The position numbers and the translations under genes were made by a program. 5,074 nucleotides of DNA from Lachnospiraceae bacterium. Its GTDB lineage: Bacteria > Bacillota > Clostridia > Lachnospirales > Lachnospiraceae. The DNA lies in assembly GCA_017380975.1 (NCBI GenBank), contig JAFOCX010000004.1, forward strand, positions 1-5,074, read 5' to 3'. The notes beneath the pieces are model-generated. The model was not told the origin of the DNA and searched no databases. It worked only from the letters and a program-made list of their open reading frames with translations. Positions 1 to 5,074 of the stretch are shown here, piece by piece. Positions within the stretch are counted from its first letter, which is position 1. Each line of letters opens with the position of its first letter.

Positions 1-608
1 AGAGAGACTGCAAGGGCGTTAAGATCAATGTTCTTATTCGTCCGCGTTTCGGTGATTTCCTTTACACAGAAGATGAGATCGAAGCTATGTGCGAAGATAT
101 CGCAACATTCAGAGATTTAGGTGCTAACGGCGTTGTTATCGGTGCTCTTACACCGGACGGCGACCTTGACATCGAAGTTATGAAGAGAATGATGGCTTGT
201 GCAGGCGATATGGACGTAACTCTTCACCGTGCATTTGATATGACACGTGATCCGTTCAAGACTCTGGAAGAGGCAATCGAACTTGGCTGCAAGACAATCC
301 TTACATCCGGTCAGCAGAGCAATGTTGTTGAGGGTAAAGATCTTCTGAAAGAAGTTTACGAGAAAGCAGCAGGCAGAATCGACATCATGGCAGGCTGCGG
401 CGTTAAGAAATGGAACATTCAGGAAATCCACGATCATACAGGTATCGTAGTATTCCATACAACAGGAAGAAAAGGCGTTCTTGACTCCGGTATGAAATAC
501 AGAAAGAGCACTGTAGCGATGGGCTTACCGACACTTTCCGAGTACGAGATCTGGCAGACAGATGAGCAGGAATTCAGAGAGTGTGCAGAGATCGTTCACG
601 CATTCTAA
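1..608 (+). CDS. cutC: CutC family protein, 3' part (5' end outside window)
   Basis: The frame is open from base 3 to the TAA at 606-608, giving 201 residues. CutC proteins are usually about 240-250 residues, so roughly the first 45 are missing. The ATG at 87 is internal: the residues before it (IRPRFGDFLYTEDE, bases 36-77) are a conserved CutC block. Further family signatures are LTPDGD (from base 147), HRAFDMTRDP (225-254), ILTSGQQ (297-317) and the MAGCGV loop near 387-404, where many relatives have a Gly-rich loop. The family adopts a TIM-barrel fold and is cytoplasmic. It was named for copper homeostasis, but that role is doubtful: in E. coli the copper phenotype was later traced to the sRNA MicL, encoded at the cutC 3' end. 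The biochemical activity is unsettled. The family call is secure; the function is not. The gene precedes the transglutaminase-like gene by 111 bases and may be co-transcribed with it. Confidence 0.93.
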   Translation, partial: RDCKGVKINVLIRPRFGDFLYTEDEIEAMCEDIATFRDLGANGVVIGALTPDGDLDIEVMKRMMACAGDMDVTLHRAFDMTRDPFKTLEEAIELGCKTILTSGQQSNVVEGKDLLKEVYEKAAGRIDIMAGCGVKKWNIQEIHDHTGIVVFHTTGRKGVLDSGMKYRKSTVAMGLPTLSEYEIWQTDEQEFRECAEIVHAF

Positions 609-625
609 TTTTGAATTAAGAAAGA

Positions 626-644
626 ACTCGCGCCTCGCGTGAGT
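626..644 (+). promoter_or_regulatory. Small GC-rich RNA hairpin downstream of cutC
   Basis: ACTCGCGC at 626-633 pairs with GCGTGAGT at 637-644 around a CTC loop. This gives eight pairs, one of them G-U (G630 with T640). The wobble is allowed only in the + strand transcript. No T-tract follows, so it is not a simple intrinsic terminator. It sits 17 bases after the cutC stop and 15 bases before a second hairpin. Possible roles are 3'-end stabilisation of cutC mRNA, a processing site or part of a leader for the next gene. I recognise no known riboswitch family. The structure is seen in the sequence; the role is inferred. Confidence 0.4.
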
Positions 645-659
645 GTTCCTAGGAGAATA

Positions 660-694
660 CGAAAGGGCAGGTTCATTTTGGACTTGCCTTTTCG
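660..694 (+). terminator. Candidate weak terminator or attenuator hairpin between cutC and the transglutaminase-like gene
   Basis: Bases 660-674 pair with 680-694 without a mismatch around the loop ATTTT. There are 15 pairs, three of them G-U (665/689, 670/684, 673/681), all compatible only with + strand RNA. The GC-rich core GGCAGGTTC/GGACTTGCC (666-674/680-688) is followed by only four T (689-692), which can themselves pair with the upstream GAAAG. Termination would therefore be weak or partial, and a purely structural leader role is equally possible. The ribosome binding site of the next gene at 703-710 lies outside the stem and is not occluded. Confidence 0.45.
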
Positions 695-702
695 ACGATT
701 AT

Positions 703-710
703 AGGGAGGT
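703..710 (+). promoter_or_regulatory. Ribosome binding site of the transglutaminase-like gene
   Basis: AGGGAGGT lies 9 bases before the ATG at 720. It is a strong Shine-Dalgarno site and fixes this start. Confidence 0.85.
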
Positions 711-719
711 AATAAAACG

Positions 720-3266
720 ATGATTTTTACACAGAAAGTAGTAGATGCAGCTCAGGTAAAATTCGCAGCACTGCTTGAAAAAGCCGGTGAAGTGAAGAAG
801 CAGGAAATCCTTGCCTGCCTGGAAGAGGCACAGAAAACAGTTTCTGAGGATGTTATCTTCGCGATCAAATGGATTTATGCAAACAGCCCGTTAAGCGATA
901 TGGCAAACTATGACTTTGACCTGTTCAAAGAAACAGCAGAGCATGGCATTATGCTTCGCGAGACATCTCCGTTTGCGAAAGACATTCCGGAAGACATTTT
1001 CTTAAACTATGTATTACATATCCGAGTAAACGAGGAAGAGCTTTGCGATTGCCGTAAGTTATTCCACAGCTTATTAGCAGACAGAGTCAACCATCTGTCC
1101 ATGCACGATGCGATCATCGAGGCAAACTACTGGAACTGTGAAAACGTTATGTATCAGTTAACAGATATCCGTACCATTTCTGCTCTTGGCGCTTACAATT
1201 CCGCATACGGCAGATGTGGTGAGGAGTCCAACTTCGGTGTAAACGTATTCCGTGCGATCGGTATCCCGGCAAGACAGATCTACACACCACGCTGGGCACA
1301 CTGCGATGACAACCACGCATGGGTAGAAGTATACTGCAACGGCGACTGGTACTTCCTTGGCGCATGTGAGCCGGAAGAAGTTCTGAACAAGGGCTGGTTC
1401 ACAAACGCTTCCAGCCGTGCAATGCTGATCCACAGCCGCTGCTTCGGCGACATCGAAGGTGAGGAGATCATTTCCAAGGTCGGTATGGCTTCCTTCCTTA
1501 ACAACTTAAAATTATATGCAGTGACAAAGAAACTCACAGTCGTTGTAAAAGACGAAGAGGGTAATCGCGTTCCGGGTGCTCAGGTTGCATTTGGTATCTT
1601 AAACTACTCCAATATCTTCAACGCAGCGATCATGACAGCAGACGAGAACGGTGAAGCAAGCCTTACTTGCGGTCTCGGAAGCTTAAATATCCATGTAAAG
1701 AAAGATGATAAGTACTGTGAGAAACTGATCTTCACTCCGGATCAGGATGTGGTTGAGATCGTTCTGAAGACTGAGCCGATCGTTCATGACGAGTGGCAGC
1801 AGTTTGTAACGGTTGCTCCGAAGGACCAGATCGTAAACGGTGCAAAACCGACAGAAGAACAGAAAGAACTTTGTCAGGCAAAGACTACAGCTGCAAACGC
1901 AAAACGTGAGCAGAGAGTTGCAGACATGTTCGATGCAGACAGAGCAAATGCGATCGTTGCAAAATACGGTTACAGCCAGGAAATCTACAACGTTCTCTTT
2001 GATTCCAGAAGCAATGTTGAGAACCTGATCACATTTTTTGAGGATGAGAACTACGATGCTCAGGCAAAAGAGAAGCTGATCCTCACACTGTCCAAGAAAG
2101 ACAGAAGAGATGTAAATATCGAGATCCTGAAAGAGGCTCTTGATCTTACAAAAGATTTCACATACGAAGATGAGGATATGTTCTATAAATACGTGGTTTG
2201 CCCGCGTGCTTACTATGAGCCGATGTGCAAATCCAGACAGTTTATCCTGGACTTCTTCACAGAAGAGCAGAAGGCTGCATTCAAGGCAGATCCGAAATCT
2301 GTATGGACATATATTAATGACACCATCGGCTTCGATCCGACAATCGAATATGGTCAGATCACAACAAACCCGATCGGTGCATTAACAGTGAAGAATGCAA
2401 GCCCGCTTTCCAAGAAGATCCTCTTCGTGGCAATCTGCCGTGCTCTTGGCATTATGTCCAGGATCAATATGCTCAACCAGCTGGCTGAGTACTATGCAGA
2501 CGGCGAATTTGTTCCGGTAGAAGTTCTTGAAAAAGGAAACTGCACAATTATCTTTGAAAAAGAGACAGACGAGACATTCCTGTACTATCCGGACTTCTCC
2601 ATCGGTCTCCTTGTAAATGGTGAATACCAGACACTGGATCTCGAGAATGAGAAGTGGGACGGCAACCAGTTAAAGATCAATGTGACAAGCGGCGAATACC
2701 GTGTGATCACAGACAACCGTCTCCCGAACGGCAACCTCTTTGCGAACAAATACCATTTCTATCTTGGCGAAGGTGAGACAAAGACTCTCAAACTCGAGAA
2801 ATATCAGGCAAACCTGGCAGAAATGCTCGACAACTTCGCTCTTGATGAGTTCAAGGTATACGATGAGGAAGGAAACGTAGTTCTCGGCAGCGAGCTGACA
2901 AAGAACAAAGCGATCCTCATGTGGCTTGAGCAGGGCAAGGAGCCGACAGAGCACATCTTAAATGAGATGCTTGATCAGGAAGGCGACTTCCAGGAGCTTC
3001 CGGCTGACATCATTTTCATGATCAACGGCAAAGGCGCTCTTGAGAATGCAAAAGTACAGAAAGTTCTCGCTACATTCCCGAAGATCAAAGTTTACTACGA
3101 CAGCTTTGTTCCGAACGTAGAGACTCTGGCAAGAAGAATGTACGTAGATCCGGATAAATTACCGTTAGTTCTCGTTACAACCAAAGAGCTGAATGCGGTT
3201 TATGCATGCAGCGGTTATAACGTAGGAAGCGGCGATATGTTAGTGAAAATCTGCAATAATTTCTAA
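720..3266 (+). CDS. Multidomain transglutaminase-like protein with degenerate second core and thioredoxin-like tail
   Basis: This is an 848-residue protein of unknown substrate. Residues 1-150 are mainly helical and include a segment (about 92-152) typical of this transglutaminase-like group. The core spans about 150-245: GRCGEES supplies Cys166 and DDNHAWVEV supplies His199. The usual third residue, Asp in a W-x-x-x-D motif, is not present: W210 is followed by YFLGACEPE, so Gly214 takes its place, with Glu217 nearby. Residues 270-350 look like a carboxypeptidase-regulatory/Ig-like beta-sandwich (VPGAQV, TADENGEASL). Residues about 525-640 resemble the core again (AICRALGIMSRIN against NVFRAIGIPARQI) but lack Cys and His. 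Residues about 710-845 look like a thioredoxin fold with no CXXC (WLEQGKEP at 735-742) and a possible cis-Pro at 815. There is no signal peptide or membrane segment, and there are 18 cysteines, which fits the cytoplasm. Family membership is recognised from memory of similar Bacteroidetes and Firmicutes proteins. Peptidase, amidase, transfer or non-catalytic roles are all possible. Confidence 0.88.
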   Translation: MIFTQKVVDAAQVKFAALLEKAGEVKKQEILACLEEAQKTVSEDVIFAIKWIYANSPLSDMANYDFDLFKETAEHGIMLRETSPFAKDIPEDIFLNYVLHIRVNEEELCDCRKLFHSLLADRVNHLSMHDAIIEANYWNCENVMYQLTDIRTISALGAYNSAYGRCGEESNFGVNVFRAIGIPARQIYTPRWAHCDDNHAWVEVYCNGDWYFLGACEPEEVLNKGWFTNASSRAMLIHSRCFGDIEGEEIISKVGMASFLNNLKLYAVTKKLTVVVKDEEGNRVPGAQVAFGILNYSNIFNAAIMTADENGEASLTCGLGSLNIHVKKDDKYCEKLIFTPDQDVVEIVLKTEPIVHDEWQQFVTVAPKDQIVNGAKPTEEQKELCQAKTTAANAKREQRVADMFDADRANAIVAKYGYSQEIYNVLFDSRSNVENLITFFEDENYDAQAKEKLILTLSKKDRRDVNIEILKEALDLTKDFTYEDEDMFYKYVVCPRAYYEPMCKSRQFILDFFTEEQKAAFKADPKSVWTYINDTIGFDPTIEYGQITTNPIGALTVKNASPLSKKILFVAICRALGIMSRINMLNQLAEYYADGEFVPVEVLEKGNCTIIFEKETDETFLYYPDFSIGLLVNGEYQTLDLENEKWDGNQLKINVTSGEYRVITDNRLPNGNLFANKYHFYLGEGETKTLKLEKYQANLAEMLDNFALDEFKVYDEEGNVVLGSELTKNKAILMWLEQGKEPTEHILNEMLDQEGDFQELPADIIFMINGKGALENAKVQKVLATFPKIKVYYDSFVPNVETLARRMYVDPDKLPLVLVTTKELNAVYACSGYNVGSGDMLVKICNNF

Positions 3267-3279
3267 ATACTAAGGATCA

Positions 3280-3329
3280 AAAGTCAAAGGCCTTACTTGG
3301 TGCTTGCACACAAGTAAGGCTTTTACTTT
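3280..3329 (+). terminator. Strong intrinsic terminator after the transglutaminase-like gene
   Basis: GCCTTACTTG (3290-3299) pairs perfectly with CAAGTAAGGC (3311-3320) around an 11-base loop and is followed by TTTTACTTT. The outer A-rich and T-rich arms extend the stem to 3280/3329 with a single bulged C at 3285. The hairpin starts 13 bases after the stop codon. The A-tract on the left arm means it could also work on the opposite strand, but no minus-strand gene reads into it within the window. Confidence 0.92.
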
Positions 3330-3355
3330 AGAGACCAAAACAAGACAAACCAATC

Positions 3356-3393
3356 TTGACTTTCTATTAATTTTTAGGCATAATAGATATAAT
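3356..3393 (+). promoter_or_regulatory. Sigma-A-type promoter for the acidic protein (and probably the ATPase)
   Basis: TTGACT (3356-3361) and CATAAT (3379-3384) are separated by 17 bases, the optimal housekeeping spacing, with an AT-rich spacer. A perfect TATAAT lies further on at 3388-3393, but it has no good -35 at 16-18 bases, so it is either a second -10 or coincidence. Initiation near 3391 would give a leader of about 40 bases. The site lies between the terminator and the Shine-Dalgarno site of the next gene, as expected for the start of a new transcription unit. Confidence 0.72.
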
Positions 3394-3415
3394 GACATTT
3401 GTCTAATTATGAGTG

Positions 3416-3423
3416 AAAGGAGG
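3416..3423 (+). promoter_or_regulatory. Ribosome binding site of the acidic protein
   Basis: AAAGGAGG is a near-perfect Shine-Dalgarno sequence 8 bases before the ATG at 3432. It picks that ATG over the internal Met codons (residues 5 and 8) and is the main reason to accept this + strand gene rather than the overlapping minus-strand frame. Confidence 0.88.
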
Positions 3424-3431
3424 AACGAAAT

Positions 3432-3758
3432 ATGGACCATGAAATGAATTTTATGGAAGATACTTTAGCGTATTTTGACCCGTCTGTGATGGGCGAAATG
3501 GACGATTCCCTCCTGGAGCTTTTATGTGAGGACGGTTTCCTGGACAGAGAGGAGATTCTCGAAGCAGAAACTCCGGAAGAACAGGAAGCGCTTCTCCGCC
3601 GCGCCATCGAGCGTGGTTTCCCGCAAGAGTGGGATGAAGAAAGCCTTGATTCAGCCGTAAAGCTGATCGTTAAAAAACTCGATTCTCTTCGAATCTGGAA
3701 GGATCTTGTGGATGAAGACAAACATCTGCGGGCTCCGCCGGAACTGTGTGCGGATTGA
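3432..3758 (+). CDS. Hypothetical small acidic protein, 108 residues
   Basis: I do not recognise this protein. It has 32 Asp/Glu against 11 Lys/Arg, so it is strongly negative. The first 60 residues hold most of the acid, including LDREEILEAE and TPEEQEALLRR, which look like short amphipathic helices. Residues about 65-95 (DSAVKLIVKKLDSLRIWKDL) look like a further helix with most of the lysines. It has two tryptophans and two cysteines, with no signal peptide, membrane segment or metal-binding motif, so it is probably cytosolic. A promoter and a near-perfect ribosome binding site precede it, and the sugar-ABC ATPase gene starts 51 bases after its stop with no convincing promoter in between, so the two are probably co-transcribed. 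Its codon use is less biased than that of the flanking long genes (for example CGC CGC GCC near 3597), suggesting lower expression. Its function is unknown, and a regulatory or binding role toward the ATPase would be speculation. Confidence 0.8.
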   Translation: MDHEMNFMEDTLAYFDPSVMGEMDDSLLELLCEDGFLDREEILEAETPEEQEALLRRAIERGFPQEWDEESLDSAVKLIVKKLDSLRIWKDLVDEDKHLRAPPELCAD

Positions 3759-3794
3759 TCATTTAACACATAGTTCATTGAGAGAATAAATAAT

Positions 3795-3801
3795 AAGGAG
3801 A
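3795..3801 (+). promoter_or_regulatory. Ribosome binding site of the ABC ATPase gene
   Basis: AAGGAGA lies 8 bases before the ATG at 3810, in an AT-rich stretch. It supports that start, which also gives the expected MalK/MsmX N-terminus (MATVSLRGIKKVY). Confidence 0.85.
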
Positions 3802-3809
3802 ATTTTAAT

Positions 3810-5000
3810 ATGGCAACAGTATCTTTAAGAGGAATTAAGAAAGTTTATCCGAATACAGAAGGCAAGAAGAAAAAAGCGAAAAAAGGTGAAGAATTTAAGA
3901 AAACGAACCTCACTATCACTGAGGAAGGCGTTCTTGCAGTTCAGGAGTTCAACCTTGAGATCGCAGATAAAGAGTTTATCGTACTCGTAGGTCCGTCCGG
4001 TTGTGGTAAATCTACAACACTTAGAATGGTAGCAGGTCTTGAGGAAATCTCCGGCGGTGACCTTCTCATCGACGGTAAGAGAATGAACGACGTAGCTCCG
4101 AAGGATCGTGATATCGCGATGGTATTCCAGTCCTACGCTCTTTACCCGCATATGACAGTATACGAGAACATGGCGTTCCCGCTTAAATTACGTAAGATGC
4201 CGGCAGACGAGATCGACAAAGCTGTTCGTGCAGCTGCTGAGACTCTTGACATCACACAGTACCTTGAGAGAAAACCGAAGGCACTTTCCGGTGGTCAGAG
4301 ACAGCGTGTAGCGATCGGTCGTGCGATCGTTCGTGAGCCGAAAGCCCTCCTGATGGACGAGCCGTTATCCAACCTTGATGCAAAGCTTCGTAACCAGATG
4401 AGAGCTGAGATCATCAAACTTCGTCAGAAACTCGACACAACATTCATGTACGTTACACATGACCAGACAGAGGCTATGACTCTTGGTGATCGTATCGTTA
4501 TCATGAAAGATGGTGTTATCCAGCAGGTTGGTACTCCGCAGGAAGTATTCGATCATCCGAGAAACCTCTTCGTAGCAGGCTTCATCGGCATGCCGCGTAT
4601 GAACCTCTTCGATGCTGAGCTTGTTATCAAAGATGGCAAGTATGCAGTAGAAGTTGGCGGAATCAGCGTAGTTCTTTCCGATGACAAACAGGCAAACCTC
4701 AAAGCTCAGAACGTAGCTCCGCAGGCTATCACACTCGGCGTTCGTCCGGAGCATATCTCCCTTGCAAAAGCTGGTGCACCGGCTATCACAGGCGATGTAG
4801 ACGTAAGCGAGATGATGGGTAGCTCCGTTCACCTTCACGTTACAGCTCTCGGCGTAGACACAATCATCATCGTTCAGACAATGGGTCTCGACCAGGCTAC
4901 ACTGAGCAACTTCGCTATCGGTAAATCCCTTTCCTTCGATTTCGATGGCTCCGTTGCTCACGTATTCGATAAGAACACAGGCGTAAACCTTGAGTTCTAA
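3810..5000 (+). CDS. Sugar ABC transporter ATP-binding protein, MsmX/UgpC/MalK type
   Basis: This is the ATP-hydrolysing subunit that powers carbohydrate (CUT1-type) importers on the inner face of the membrane. All the motifs are intact in its 396 residues: Walker A GPSGCGKST (61-69, Lys67), Q-loop VFQSYALYPHM (Gln107), signature LSGGQRQR (159-166), Walker B ALLMDEP (179-185, Glu184), D-loop SNLD (187-190) and switch His217 in YVTHDQTEAM. The C-terminal part from about 245 is the MalK-like TOBE/OB regulatory domain, including GVRPEHISL (310-318). It is longer than the usual 365-375 residues because of an insert at about 14-41, rich in Lys (GKKKKAKKGEEFKK) and placed between the first strand and the aromatic/Val region before Walker A. 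No permease or binding-protein gene lies beside it in the window, which fits a multitask ATPase like B. subtilis MsmX. The sugar cannot be told from the sequence. The symbol is withheld because msmX, ugpC and malK annotations overlap. Confidence 0.96.
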   Translation: MATVSLRGIKKVYPNTEGKKKKAKKGEEFKKTNLTITEEGVLAVQEFNLEIADKEFIVLVGPSGCGKSTTLRMVAGLEEISGGDLLIDGKRMNDVAPKDRDIAMVFQSYALYPHMTVYENMAFPLKLRKMPADEIDKAVRAAAETLDITQYLERKPKALSGGQRQRVAIGRAIVREPKALLMDEPLSNLDAKLRNQMRAEIIKLRQKLDTTFMYVTHDQTEAMTLGDRIVIMKDGVIQQVGTPQEVFDHPRNLFVAGFIGMPRMNLFDAELVIKDGKYAVEVGGISVVLSDDKQANLKAQNVAPQAITLGVRPEHISLAKAGAPAITGDVDVSEMMGSSVHLHVTALGVDTIIIVQTMGLDQATLSNFAIGKSLSFDFDGSVAHVFDKNTGVNLEF

Positions 5001-5034
5001 TTCTTAATTGCATAAGGATTCAAACGTTATAGTT

Positions 5035-5065
5035 CGGGCAGGATAGTGATATCCTGCCCGTTTTT
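5035..5065 (+). terminator. Intrinsic terminator after the ABC ATPase gene
   Basis: CGGGCAGGATA (5035-5045) pairs perfectly with TATCCTGCCCG (5050-5060) around the tetraloop GTGA, giving an 11-pair stem followed at once by TTTTT (5061-5065). It lies 34 bases after the ATPase stop codon. It is a textbook rho-independent terminator and closes the unit that begins at the promoter near 3356. Confidence 0.95.
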
Positions 5066-5074
5066 ATAATGAAA

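Noticed and set aside
87..89. ATG at 87 as the start of the CutC gene
   Set aside because: The same frame stays open to the window edge and encodes the conserved IRPR block upstream, so this Met is internal.
678..705. Promoter for the transglutaminase-like gene (TTGGAC at 678 with TATAGG at 700)
   Set aside because: Both boxes are weak, the -35 lies inside the hairpin, and the transcript would begin too close to the start codon to keep the Shine-Dalgarno site.
3341..3358. Inverted repeat CAAGA/TCTTG overlapping the -35 box, possible operator
   Set aside because: Five base pairs with an 8-base spacer is expected by chance in an AT-rich region, and it matches no operator I know.
3407..3778. 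Minus-strand open frame of 123 codons covering the acidic protein gene
   Set aside because: It is antisense to a + strand gene that has a promoter and a near-perfect Shine-Dalgarno site. Its product is Ser/Arg-rich low-complexity sequence, as expected from the complement of acidic codons, and no terminator or ribosome site supports it.
3755..3800. A separate promoter for the ABC ATPase (TTGATC at 3755 or TTAACA at 3763)
   Set aside because: Neither has a -10 of better than about three matches at 16-18 bases, and initiation would fall on the Shine-Dalgarno site. Co-transcription with the acidic protein is simpler.
4365..4961. Minus-strand open frame of 198 codons inside the ABC ATPase gene
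   Set aside because: It lies wholly within a gene with every ABC motif intact. It has no ribosome binding site, and its translation has no recognisable domain; it is a shadow produced by codon bias.
1..5074. Mobile element, CRISPR array, toxin-antitoxin or defence cassette
   Set aside because: No direct-repeat array, terminal inverted repeats, transposase or integrase motifs, or paired small overlapping genes are present. The window looks like stable chromosome.

Overview
The window reads like the chromosome of a low-to-mid GC Firmicute, most likely a gut Lachnospiraceae. This is inferred from the strong AGGAGG-type Shine-Dalgarno sites, the codon choice, and an MsmX/UgpC-type ATPase that carries a lysine-rich N-terminal insert I associate with that group. 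All four supported genes lie on the + strand, and coding density is high. No tRNA, rRNA, CRISPR array, transposon or attachment site is visible.

Layout: (1) 1-608 is the 3' part of a CutC-family gene, cut by the window edge. (2) 609-719 is a 111-base gap whose transcript would fold into two hairpins. The second could be a weak terminator or attenuator, and a strong ribosome binding site follows it. (3) 720-3266 encodes an 848-residue multidomain protein. It has a transglutaminase/PNGase-like core, a carboxypeptidase-regulatory-like beta-sandwich, a degenerate second transglutaminase-like segment and a thioredoxin-like C-terminus without CXXC. It has no signal peptide. (4) 3267-3431 holds a strong intrinsic terminator and then a sigma-A-type promoter. 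(5) 3432-3758 encodes a very acidic 108-residue protein that I do not recognise. (6) 3810-5000 encodes a MalK/MsmX/UgpC-type sugar-ABC ATPase with every nucleotide-binding motif intact. An intrinsic terminator at 5035-5065 ends it.

Transcription probably falls into two units. cutC and the transglutaminase-like gene may be co-transcribed with attenuation at the hairpins, ending at 3280-3329. The acidic protein and the ATPase probably share the promoter at 3356-3393 and end at 5065. The ATPase has no permease or solute-binding gene beside it, which fits a shared energising subunit for several sugar importers encoded elsewhere. No functional link between the two units is evident.

I found no clear new multi-gene system. 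The items most worth a second look are the transglutaminase-like protein (apparent loss of the usual catalytic Asp, an inactive second copy, a redox-dead thioredoxin-like tail), the paired RNA hairpins after cutC, and the acidic orphan protein upstream of the ATPase.
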